A DNA stretch of 6,298 nt from an uncultured Lachnospiraceae bacterium (GTDB lineage: Bacteria > Bacillota > Clostridia > Lachnospirales > Lachnospiraceae), in assembly GCA_947177925.1 (NCBI GenBank), contig CAMWWJ010000203.1, forward strand, positions 1-6,298, given 5' to 3'. Made by a program: the position numbers and the translations under genes. Shown one piece after another: positions 1 through 6,241 of the stretch (the first letter of the stretch is position 1; the number at the start of each line of letters is the position of its first letter). Below the pieces are notes generated by a model. That model made no database searches and was not told the origin of the DNA. It worked only from the letters and a program-made list of their open reading frames with translations.

Positions 1-1604
1 TCCTCATGCTTTTCTGCATAATAGTCATAGTTGCCGATATAATTATGAAAATTTCCATTTTCCAAATCAAGAATGCGGCTGGCAGTCTTATTGATGAAAT
101 AACGGTCATGAGATACATATAATAAGGTGCCTTCATAATGATTCAGGGCATTTTCCAGAATCTCTTTGGAAGTAATGTCCAAATGGTTGGTTGGCTCGTC
201 CAAAATCAGGAAATTAGCATTGGAGAGCATAAGCTTTGCAAGGCTGACACGGCCCTTTTCACCACCGCTTAAATCCTTGATCCGTTTAAAGACATCATCT
301 TTCGTAAATAAGAATGCTGCCAGGGTATTTCGGATTTCCGTATTTGTCATGGAAGGATACGTATCGGAAATTTCATCAAAAAGAGTCTTGTCCTCATGAA
401 GCACATGATGCTCCTGATCATAATATCCGATTTCCACATTGGAACCAAGCCGGATGGTGCCAGAATCCTGAGTTTCCAGTCCGTTTAAAATTTTTAAAAG
501 GGTGGTCTTTCCGGTGCCGTTTTTTCCGATGATGGCAACATGATCCCCGCGCTTTATTTCAAAGGAAACATGGGAAAACAAAGAAAGAGAGCCGTAAGCC
601 TTTGCTAACTCATTGATCTGCAGCACATCATTGCCGCTTATGATTCTTGGTGTGAGAGTAAAGTTCATATCATCCTTTACGGTAACCGGCTTATCCAGTA
701 CCTCTATTTTGCTTAACATTTTCTCGCGGCTTTCGGCACGTTTGATGGATTTTTCCCGGTTAAAGGATCTTAATTTTTCAATAACCTCTTCCTGGTGTTT
801 GATTTCCCTTTGCTGATTCAGATAAGCATTCATTTCAGAAATACGAAGCACTTCCTTTTTCTTTGCATAATCCGTATAATTTCCGGAAAAAGAAGTGACA
901 TTTCCATGCTCTACTTCAATGATTTTTTCGGCTATCTTATCCAGAAAATAACGGTCATGGGACACAAGGATAACAGCGCCTTTGTAGCTGCGCAGATAGG
1001 TTTCCAGCCATGCAATGGATGCCATATCAAGATGGTTGGTAGGCTCATCTAAAATAATCAGATCCGGTTGCTTTAAAAGCAGTTTTCCGAGGGCAACTCT
1101 TGTTTTCTGCCCGCCGGATAAAGTGGAAACAGATTTTGAAAAATCCTCATCCAAAAATCCAAGCCCCTTTAAGACCCCTGTCACTTCACTTTTATATGCA
1201 TATCCATTTTCCTGCTCAAACTGATGGGTAAAACGGGTATACTGCTCCATAAGCTCATCCAATGCCTGTCCCTTTGCCTGCTTCATGGACAGCTCTGTAG
1301 TACGAATTCTTTCTTCCAGATCAATTAAATATTGCTTGACCGACAAGAGCTCCTCATAAATGGTCCTGTCCGTTTTCAGCCCCTGGTGCTGGGCCAGATA
1401 TCCTAAAGTCTTATCCCTGGCAAAGGTAACAATCCCCTGATCGGCCCCAAGCTCCCCTACAATAATCTTAATTAAAGTGGATTTGCCGGCTCCATTGATT
1501 CCCACAATAGCAGTCTTCTCATAATCTTCTATATGAAAGGAAGCATTCCTCAATATTTCATTCTCACCAAATGCCTTCCAAATGTTTTGACAAGATAAAA
1601 TCAT
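1..1604 (-). CDS. ABC-F family ribosome-associated ATPase (YdiF-like), C-terminus cut off by window edge
   Basis: Two ABC ATPase modules in tandem with no membrane segments, the layout of ABC-F translation factors, which bind the ribosomal E site and act on the P-site tRNA. The first 534 residues are visible. Module 1: Walker A GINGAGKST at 35-43, signature LSGGQ at 162-166, Walker B LDEPTNHLD at 185-193, switch SHDRYF at 215-220. Module 2: Walker A GKNGTGKTT at 360-368, LSGGE at 445-449, LDEPTNHLD at 468-476, SHDRYF at 498-503. Both catalytic glutamates (E187, E470) are present. The charged linker at about 245-320 carries a KRAESREK stretch followed by LDKP, resembling the P-site tRNA interaction motif of YdiF-type members. 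Family members usually have about 630-650 residues, so roughly 100 C-terminal residues are probably missing. The ATG at 1604 has GGTGA about 7 bases upstream. A housekeeping role is more likely than antibiotic resistance, but the sequence does not decide this. Confidence 0.95.
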   Translation of the reverse strand, partial: MILSCQNIWKAFGENEILRNASFHIEDYEKTAIVGINGAGKSTLIKIIVGELGADQGIVTFARDKTLGYLAQHQGLKTDRTIYEELLSVKQYLIDLEERIRTTELSMKQAKGQALDELMEQYTRFTHQFEQENGYAYKSEVTGVLKGLGFLDEDFSKSVSTLSGGQKTRVALGKLLLKQPDLIILDEPTNHLDMASIAWLETYLRSYKGAVILVSHDRYFLDKIAEKIIEVEHGNVTSFSGNYTDYAKKKEVLRISEMNAYLNQQREIKHQEEVIEKLRSFNREKSIKRAESREKMLSKIEVLDKPVTVKDDMNFTLTPRIISGNDVLQINELAKAYGSLSLFSHVSFEIKRGDHVAIIGKNGTGKTTLLKILNGLETQDSGTIRLGSNVEIGYYDQEHHVLHEDKTLFDEISDTYPSMTNTEIRNTLAAFLFTKDDVFKRIKDLSGGEKGRVSLAKLMLSNANFLILDEPTNHLDITSKEILENALNHYEGTLLYVSHDRYFINKTASRILDLENGNFHNYIGNYDYYAEKHE

Positions 1605-1632
1605 AATTATTCACCAATCACTTTCTTAAAAA

Positions 1633-1652
1633 CTTATCCCGGCTTATCCCGG
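1633..1652. repeat. Exact tandem 10-bp repeat, two copies
   Basis: CTTATCCCGG occurs twice back to back (1633-1642 and 1643-1652) in the ABC-F leader. The repeat creates most of the hairpin at 1637-1654, because CCCGG followed by another G supplies the complementary arm. Confidence 0.8.
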
Positions 1653-1654
1653 GA
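1637..1654 (-). promoter_or_regulatory. GC-rich hairpin in the ABC-F leader, possible attenuator
   Basis: In the minus-strand transcript TCCCGG, a GATAAG loop and CCGGGA form a perfect 6-bp stem with five GC pairs. Four bases later comes a run of five U (1632-1628). It lies between the predicted transcription start and the ABC-F start codon, where an intrinsic terminator could act as an attenuator. The stem is short and the U run is offset, so a working terminator is uncertain. Confidence 0.4.
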
Positions 1655-1678
1655 AATTTTGCAATCTATAATCTGTAG

Positions 1679-1707
1679 GTTATAAGTATATACAATGGGC
1701 ATTTCAA
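1679..1707 (-). promoter_or_regulatory. Sigma-A-type promoter for the ABC-F gene
   Basis: Read on the minus strand, TTGAAA (1707-1702) is followed after exactly 17 bases by TATAAC (1684-1679). Each hexamer matches the consensus at five or close to five positions. Transcription would start near 1672, giving a leader of about 68 bases before the ATG at 1604. Confidence 0.7.
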
Positions 1708-1762
1708 CTGATTATACTAAATTCTGGATAAAAAGAAAAGTGGAGGATTGATTCTTATATAC

Positions 1763-1797
1763 AAATCTCTTCTCATTATGGAAATCTCTTCCCATAT
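1763..1797. repeat. Imperfect direct repeat, 19-bp period
   Basis: AAATCTCTTCTCAT (1763-1776) recurs as AAATCTCTTCCCAT (1782-1795), matching at 13 of 14 positions. The spacing is close to two helical turns. The second copy lies inside TGGAA (1779-1783) and TTCCA (1797-1801), a loose inverted pair. The block sits about 30 bp upstream of the -10 of the rightward gene and could be a regulator site, but nothing identifies a protein. Confidence 0.5.
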
Positions 1798-1822
1798 TCC
1801 ACTAGCAAACAAAAGAAAATTA

Positions 1823-1831
1823 TGGTAAACT
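1823..1831 (+). promoter_or_regulatory. Extended -10 promoter for the SGNH-like gene
   Basis: TGGTAAACT contains the TG-n-TAnnnT pattern of an extended -10 element, which can work with a poor -35. No good -35 hexamer sits 16-18 bases upstream. The start of transcription would be near 1838, about 80 bases before the chosen start codon. Confidence 0.45.
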
Positions 1832-1919
1832 GACAGCAAGGATAAAACAGAAAATTCTTTCAACTATACACTTGGATCAATTGCCGGGATTTATGATAAA
1901 AAACAATAGGATAACATAT

Positions 1920-2951
1920 ATGAAAAAAGCAACCATATGCATTCGAACCATCAGCTTTTGTCTGACATTCTGTCTGTTATTTTCTCTGGTAACCCAAATC
2001 ATGAAGGATAAAAGGTGTGAAGGGGAATATGATGTTACCAATAAAGTAAAGGGCTTTTACAGGGAGCCGGAAAACAGTCTGGATTTTGTATTTGTAGGCT
2101 CCAGCCAGCTTTATGCCCATGTAGCCCCGGCTGTTCTGTACCGGGATTATGGGATTACATCTTATGATTTTGCCGCCAATGAGCAGCCTTTGTGGATCAG
2201 CTATTATTATATCAAAGAAGCATTGAAACACCAGCAGCCCAAGGCAGTGGTGCTGGAGGTGTTTACCATTTACGGAGACGATTATGAGGAAGAGGGAGTA
2301 AATCATGTGAATCTGGATGATCTGCCCTGGTCCGTAAACAAAGTTCACGCTATTTTGGACGGAGTGCCGAGGGAGCTCCAATACTCTTATTTTTTTGAGC
2401 TTGCAAAATATCATTCCACCTGGAGCGGCTTTTATGAGGGAAAATATGTATATACCTTCCAAAACCCTGTCAATGTAAATAAGGGCTATTCCCCCTTTAT
2501 CGTCTATGGGGAATATAAAGAGGGGGCAGAGGAAGAAGTGGTGCGGTGTAAGGAATGCGCTGCCATTCCGAAAAGGGCGGAAAAATGGATATTGAAAATC
2601 ATAGAGCTTTGCAGGAAGGAAGATGTGGAGCTGATTTTTTTAAAAACCCCAAATGGAAACCGGGAAAGGCAGATGCTGTATAATTCCTTAGAAGCATTTT
2701 CAAAAGAGCAGAAGGTGCCCTTTTTGAACCTGAACACAGTTTTGGACGGCGAAGCCCATGTGAATGTGGTTCAGGCAGAAAGAATAAGCCGGTATATAGG
2801 AGAATATTTGTGGAAACGGTATGAGTATGAATTAAATGATAAACGGGCAGATGAGCTGTTTCCTTATAAAGAGGCATGGGAAGAAAGCGTAAGAAGCTTT
2901 GAAAAGGCAAAAGAGGAGTGTATGCAGGCAGAGCCTATGTGGGAGAAATAA
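1920..2951 (+). CDS. Membrane-anchored SGNH-hydrolase-like protein, substrate unknown
   Basis: 343 residues. A short Lys/Arg start and a hydrophobic segment at about 5-26 form an N-terminal signal anchor, placing the rest outside the membrane. The body looks like a distant SGNH/GDSL fold of the AlgJ/DltD/DUF1574 kind. FVFVGSS at 56-62 resembles the nucleophile block, with S62 aligning with the Ser of GDS. It is followed by a P-x2-LY-x3-GI-x-SYDFA stretch and a KAVVLEVF strand. ELIFLKTP at 237-244 resembles a middle block. D276 and H280 in DGEAHVN, before the helix at 283-297, resemble the catalytic Asp/His block. Relatives often modify cell-envelope polymers beside an MBOAT acyltransferase, but none is present here. 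The C-terminal 40 residues are highly charged. I chose the ATG at 1920 because AGGA lies 8 bases upstream and the signal anchor follows directly. The ATG at 1893 is an alternative. The fold call is fairly sure and the function is not known. Confidence 0.85.
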   Translation: MKKATICIRTISFCLTFCLLFSLVTQIMKDKRCEGEYDVTNKVKGFYREPENSLDFVFVGSSQLYAHVAPAVLYRDYGITSYDFAANEQPLWISYYYIKEALKHQQPKAVVLEVFTIYGDDYEEEGVNHVNLDDLPWSVNKVHAILDGVPRELQYSYFFELAKYHSTWSGFYEGKYVYTFQNPVNVNKGYSPFIVYGEYKEGAEEEVVRCKECAAIPKRAEKWILKIIELCRKEDVELIFLKTPNGNRERQMLYNSLEAFSKEQKVPFLNLNTVLDGEAHVNVVQAERISRYIGEYLWKRYEYELNDKRADELFPYKEAWEESVRSFEKAKEECMQAEPMWEK

Positions 2952-3029
2952 GCTTGTCATAAAAAGGAGTCCTGCTAAAGTTGCACAAAAAAAAGAGAAA
3001 AAATTGTATACATTTATCAGAAAAAAATC

Positions 3030-3058
3030 ATGACGAAAGGATGAAAATATGATACTAT
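3030..3058 (+). promoter_or_regulatory. Sigma-A promoter with extended -10 for the zinc-ribbon/SHOCT gene
   Basis: ATGACG (3030-3035, four of six to TTGACA) is followed after 17 bases by TACTAT (3053-3058), with TG at 3050-3051 one base before the -10. Transcription would start near 3065, giving an AT-rich leader of about 68 bases. The gene is therefore probably independent of the SGNH-like gene, although no terminator separates the two. Confidence 0.6.
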
Positions 3059-3132
3059 AGATTTAGAAAATTATGTTTATGTTAATTAAAATTTTAACAG
3101 AATGACAATATATGTTAGGAGTGAATTGAATT

Positions 3133-3909
3133 ATGAAATGTCTAATTTGTTCAGGGGATTCCGCCGGAGAAGTTTGTAACAAATGTATCAGACTGGAAAA
3201 GATTTTGTATCAAAAAGAATGGTCATATAAAGAAGGAATGTTCATAAAAAAATCTGAAGATTACAGGATTGCGATTTCCAATATGCGTATCAGTGGAAGA
3301 GTGGCAATCTGTGATAACCCAAAAGGGTTAAATTCCCGTCTGGATAATATGTCTCATTATCTTATGAATGTAAAAGAATGTACACAGGTTTCCTATCAGG
3401 GCAAAAAGACATTGATGATAGGCATTGAAAATAGTACAGGAGAAAATGCAAAGTATTCCAGGTATTGTTTTCTGCCGGGCTTTGATGATGTGGAACAGCT
3501 TGTCAATGCAATCTTTGATGCAAAGAAAAAGGCAGCATCCTTAACGGAAAGAATTCGTCAGTCCAATGGTATTTCTACAGGTGCCGTGGAGGTAACACCT
3601 ACCCAGACTTCAGCGGATATTAAAGTATCTGCACCTGTGGCAGCACCTACTCCTGCCCCAGCAGCGTCAACCACATCGTCGGCCGCCGCCGCAGCAGCAG
3701 CTAAGACGGTTGCACCTGTATCGAGGCCTGCAGCAGCGCCTGCTCTGGCAGCACCTTCTACTTATGATACAGTAGCGCTATCCGGAATAGCAACGGATAT
3801 CAGTGAATTTGAGACAAAAATAAAAAAATTAAAGGTACTTCGCGACAACGGTATTTTAAGCGAAGAAGAATACTTAGAAGAAAAGAAGAAGCTAGTAAAT
3901 ATCTTTTAG
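3133..3909 (+). CDS. Zinc-ribbon, possible PH-like and SHOCT-motif protein of unknown function
   Basis: 258 residues with no signal peptide or membrane segment, so probably cytosolic. C3, C6, C15 and C18 form two CxxC pairs eight residues apart, a short zinc ribbon. Residues about 30-135 are a mixed alpha/beta region that could be a bacterial PH-like domain. This is a guess from context, since ribbon, PH-like and SHOCT parts often occur together. Residues about 150-215 are a low-complexity linker of Ala, Pro, Thr and Ser, including seven Ala at 184-190. Residues 223-257 are a SHOCT motif, with KIKKLKVLRDNGILSEEEY then Lys-rich sequence ending in LVNIF. SHOCT is a short helical module, usually C-terminal and thought to mediate oligomerisation or attachment. 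TTAGGAG at 3115-3121 precedes the ATG by 11 bases. The gene has its own promoter and a strong terminator. Its role is unknown and no neighbour suggests one. Confidence 0.9.
   Translation: MKCLICSGDSAGEVCNKCIRLEKILYQKEWSYKEGMFIKKSEDYRIAISNMRISGRVAICDNPKGLNSRLDNMSHYLMNVKECTQVSYQGKKTLMIGIENSTGENAKYSRYCFLPGFDDVEQLVNAIFDAKKKAASLTERIRQSNGISTGAVEVTPTQTSADIKVSAPVAAPTPAPAASTTSSAAAAAAAKTVAPVSRPAAAPALAAPSTYDTVALSGIATDISEFETKIKKLKVLRDNGILSEEEYLEEKKKLVNIF
3682..3702 (+). repeat. Alanine-codon run in the SHOCT protein linker
   Basis: Seven Ala codons in a row (three GCC, three GCA, one GCT) form a GC-rich microsatellite-like tract inside an otherwise AT-leaning gene. Short in-frame repeats flank it: TGCACCTGT at 3630 and 3711, and TGGCAGCACCT at 3638 and 3746. 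The linker probably grew by slippage or small duplications and may vary in length between strains. Confidence 0.7.
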
Positions 3910-3924
3910 TATATGTGAATTTGG

Positions 3925-3954
3925 CAACCGGACTGATAAGTTCGGTTGTTTTTT
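3925..3954 (+). terminator. Strong intrinsic terminator after the SHOCT gene
   Basis: CAACCGGACT pairs with AGTTCGGTTG in a 10-bp stem (nine Watson-Crick pairs and one G-U) around a GATA loop at 3935-3938. Six T follow directly at 3949-3954. It starts 15 bases after the stop codon and separates the SHOCT gene from feoAB. Confidence 0.93.
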
Positions 3955-3974
3955 GCGAAACAGTTGATAATAAT
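3946..3974 (+). promoter_or_regulatory. Probable feoAB promoter overlapping the terminator and Fur box
   Basis: Only 40 bases separate the terminator T-run from the feoA start codon, so the promoter must be compact. TTGTTT (3946-3951) lies 17 bases before AATAAT (3969-3974). GATAAT at 3966-3971 is an alternative -10. The -35 would lie in the end of the terminator stem and its T-run, and the -10 inside the Fur box. The leader would be only about 15 bases. Confidence 0.45.
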
Positions 3975-3979
3975 TATCA
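3965..3979. promoter_or_regulatory. Fur box (perfect 7-1-7 inverted repeat) controlling feoAB
   Basis: TGATAAT, a central A, and ATTATCA form a perfect 15-bp inverted repeat identical to the 7-1-7 Fur operator consensus known from Bacillus. It ends 15 bases before the feoA start codon and covers the likely -10. Iron-loaded Fur would block transcription, with derepression when iron is scarce. Confidence 0.9.
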
Positions 3980-3994
3980 TTTGGAGAAGAGAAT

Positions 3995-4222
3995 ATGACA
4001 TTATATGAAGGAAAAATTGGAAATTCTTACGAGATTTCAGAAGTTTTTGTGGAAGAAAATATTACAAGGCGATTAGAAGCGCTTGGATTAAATGCAAAAA
4101 CAGTCGTAACGATTTTAAACCGGAAAAGAAAGGGAGCCATGATTATTAAGGTCAGGGGAACCCGCCTGGCAATCGGAAAGCATATTGCAAAGAGTATTGA
4201 AGTGAAGGGGGAGAAATTGTAA
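3995..4222 (+). CDS. feoA: FeoA, ferrous iron transport accessory protein
   Basis: 75 residues, the normal FeoA length. FeoA is a small cytosolic SH3-like barrel thought to bind FeoB and support Fe(II) uptake. The conserved pattern is visible: RRLEALGL at 25-32, the strand TVVTIL at 36-41, the basic turn and strand RKRKGAMIIKV at 43-53, and RGTRLAIGKHIAKSIEV at 54-70, which corresponds to the closing strand and I-x-V end of the family. GGAGAAGAG sits 8 bases before the ATG, counted from GGAG. The gene stops immediately before the feoB start, with no base between the TAA and ATG, so the two are surely one transcript and probably translationally coupled. The gene follows a perfect Fur box, which supports the iron role independently. 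Confidence 0.95.
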   Translation: MTLYEGKIGNSYEISEVFVEENITRRLEALGLNAKTVVTILNRKRKGAMIIKVRGTRLAIGKHIAKSIEVKGEKL

Positions 4223-6241
4223 ATGGGAGAAATGATACATGTGGCATTTGTGGGAAACCCTAATTGCGGAAAGACCACTCTTTTTAATGCCATTACAGGC
4301 GCCAAGTTAAAGGTGGCTAACTGGCCGGGAGTGACGGTGGAGAAAAAAGAAGGGCAGGCCAGATATAAGGATACCCCTTTGAACATTGTGGACACACCGG
4401 GAATTTATTCCCTTACCTGCTATACCATTGAGGAACAGGTTACAAGAAACTGTGTCATGGATGACGAAATAGACGTCATTGTCAATATTGTGGATGCTTC
4501 CAGTTTAGAAAGGAATCTTTATCTGACGTTACAGTTACTGGAGCTTGGAAAGCCGGTGATCCTTGCCTTGAATATGATGGATGTGGTAAAGGATCGGGGA
4601 ATGGAAATCGACCTGCACAGGCTTCCGGAAATGCTGGGGGATATTCCGGTGGTGCCTGTTTCCGCCGCCAAAAGAGAGGGACTTGATATTCTGCTTCATG
4701 CGGTAAAGCACCATCATATGGAAAGTCCCAGACTGGCAGAAGGAAAGCTTCCCTTTACCTATCCTGAGCCTATTGAGACAAAAATCGAAAAGCTTCAGGT
4801 TATGCTAAGCGCCCATTACCCCGGACACCATCATATGCGGTGGCATGCCATAAAGCTTCTGGAGTGGGATGAGCAGGTAAGGGAGGAACACCCCATGTCC
4901 ATTGTGAACGTGGTGGATAAAAATTATGAAAAGGACATTATTCATGCCAAATATAATTACATAGAAACCATTGTGGAGGAAGTGGTGTTCTACAAGGAGA
5001 AAAAGGCAGCAAGCACGGATAAGGTTGACCGGCTGCTGACACATCCTGTCTTTGGAGTGCCTATTTTCCTTTGCATTATGGCATTGGTGTTTTTTATGAC
5101 CTTTACGGTGGGAGATGCCCTGAAGGGAGTGTTTGAAGAAGGGCTTTCCCTTTTTTCCGGCTTTGCGGAACATTTGCTTCTTGGAATGAATGCTTCCGGC
5201 TGGTTGGTTTCCTTAATCGTGGATGGTATTATTGCAGGCGTGGGAGGAATCCTGACGTTTCTTCCCAATATATTTATTTTGTTTCTGGCACTTGCCATTT
5301 TAGAGGACAGCGGCTATATGGCAAGAGTCGCCTATGTGATGGACAGCATTATGGGAAAGGCAGGGCTTTCCGGGAAAGCATTTCTTCCCATGGTGCTGGG
5401 CTTCGGCTGTACGGTTCCTGCTATTATGGCTACGAGGGCGCTGGAAACGGAAAAGGACAGAAGAAGGACCATGTTCATTACTCCCTTTATGTCCTGTTCT
5501 GCAAGGCTGCCTGTTTATGTATTGTTTGCGGATATGTTTTTTGGAAAATATGCTCCCCTTGCCAGCTTTTCCATGTATGTAATCGGCCTGCTCATTGCAA
5601 TTCTGATTGCCCTGATTCTGAATTTTAAGGATAAGGGAAAGGAAAATGACAGCCTGCTCATTGAACTGCCGGAGTATAAGAAACCAAACGGAAAGACAAT
5701 CCGGATTTATGTATGGAATAAATTAAAGGACTATCTCACAAAGGCAGGAACCACTATATTTGTGGCATCTATCTTGATTTGGTTTTTGCTGAATTTCGGA
5801 ATGAAAGGCATGGTGACAGGACCGGAGGAGAGCTTTGGGGCAATGATTGGAAAGATTCTGGTACCGGTGCTAAAGCCTGCAGGGCTTGGCATGTGGCAGA
5901 TCGTGGTTGCTTTGATTTCCGGTATTTCCGCAAAGGAAGTAGTAGTGTCCAGCTTTGCGGTGTTGTTTGGGATTTCCAATGCCAATTCTCCAGAGGGAAT
6001 GGCAGTGATTTTGTCCCATATCAGACAGGGGATTCCGGATTTTGGCATGCTCAACAGTTATTCTTTGATGTTGTTCTGCCTGCTTTATACCCCTTGTATC
6101 GCTACAATAGCCACCATAAAGAAGGAAAGCGGCTCCCTTGCATTTACGGCAAAGATGCTGGTATTTCAGTTGGTGCTGGCTTATCTGGTCAGTGTGGTGT
6201 TTTTTCAGGTGGGAAGCTTGTGCAGCGGAGTTTTCTTATAA
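4223..6241 (+). CDS. feoB: FeoB, GTP-binding ferrous iron transporter
   Basis: 672 residues. FeoB carries Fe(II) across the cytoplasmic membrane. Its N-terminal G domain shows G1 GNPNCGKTT at 11-19, G2 around T38 in GVTV, G3 DTPG at 57-60, G4 NMMD at 117-120 and a G5-like SAAK at 147-150. A helical spacer (GDI region) follows to about 265, containing RWHAIKLLEWD. The membrane part begins at about 278, with two Gate-type regions. It shows the conserved GFGCTVPA at 393-400, PFMSCSARLPVY at 421-432 and LYTPC at 621-625. Roughly eight to ten hydrophobic segments run to the end, and there is no long C-terminal cytosolic tail. All key motifs are intact. GGGGGAG at 4206-4212 inside the end of feoA is the ribosome binding site. 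Odd features are two HHHM motifs (163-166 and 202-205) in the spacer. No FeoC follows in the window. Confidence 0.98.
   Translation: MGEMIHVAFVGNPNCGKTTLFNAITGAKLKVANWPGVTVEKKEGQARYKDTPLNIVDTPGIYSLTCYTIEEQVTRNCVMDDEIDVIVNIVDASSLERNLYLTLQLLELGKPVILALNMMDVVKDRGMEIDLHRLPEMLGDIPVVPVSAAKREGLDILLHAVKHHHMESPRLAEGKLPFTYPEPIETKIEKLQVMLSAHYPGHHHMRWHAIKLLEWDEQVREEHPMSIVNVVDKNYEKDIIHAKYNYIETIVEEVVFYKEKKAASTDKVDRLLTHPVFGVPIFLCIMALVFFMTFTVGDALKGVFEEGLSLFSGFAEHLLLGMNASGWLVSLIVDGIIAGVGGILTFLPNIFILFLALAILEDSGYMARVAYVMDSIMGKAGLSGKAFLPMVLGFGCTVPAIMATRALETEKDRRRTMFITPFMSCSARLPVYVLFADMFFGKYAPLASFSMYVIGLLIAILIALILNFKDKGKENDSLLIELPEYKKPNGKTIRIYVWNKLKDYLTKAGTTIFVASILIWFLLNFGMKGMVTGPEESFGAMIGKILVPVLKPAGLGMWQIVVALISGISAKEVVVSSFAVLFGISNANSPEGMAVILSHIRQGIPDFGMLNSYSLMLFCLLYTPCIATIATIKKESGSLAFTAKMLVFQLVLAYLVSVVFFQVGSLCSGVFL

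Larger units (their letters stand above)
1605..1919. other. Divergent intergenic region between the ABC-F and SGNH-like genes
   Basis: No convincing gene lies in these 315 bp. They hold the leftward promoter and structured leader of the ABC-F gene, an imperfect 19-bp-period direct repeat, and the rightward extended -10 promoter of the SGNH-like gene. The rightward reading frame stays open back to a TTG at 1872, but that start has no good ribosome binding site. Confidence 0.7.

Noticed and set aside
166..1224. Several open frames on the plus strand (166-399, 314-532, 613-816, 795-1052, 1015-1224)
   Set aside because: All lie opposite the ABC-F coding sequence, whose motifs are unbroken on the minus strand. 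Their translations show no family resemblance and they have no proper ribosome binding sites.
1711..1739. A second ABC-F promoter using TATAAT on the minus strand (1716-1711)
   Set aside because: The -10 is perfect, but the bases 16-18 upstream are a pyrimidine run with little likeness to TTGACA. The promoter at 1679-1707 is better overall.
1872..1919. TTG at 1872 as the start of the SGNH-like gene
   Set aside because: It adds 16 residues before the Lys-rich start of the signal anchor and has no ribosome binding site. The ATG at 1920 has AGGA 8 bases upstream.
1977..2910. Minus-strand open frames at 1977-2462, 2504-2737 and 2599-2910
   Set aside because: They are antisense shadows of the SGNH-like gene, which has a clear signal anchor and conserved blocks on the plus strand.
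2952..3029. A terminator after the SGNH-like gene
   Set aside because: AGGAGTCCT at 2965-2974 is too short to form a hairpin with a usable loop, and the following bases are A-rich, not T-rich.
3081..3098. AT-rich palindrome TTAAAATTTTAA at 3086-3097 upstream of the SHOCT gene
   Set aside because: The region is almost entirely A and T, so a self-complementary 12-mer is expected by chance. It has no T-run or operator consensus.
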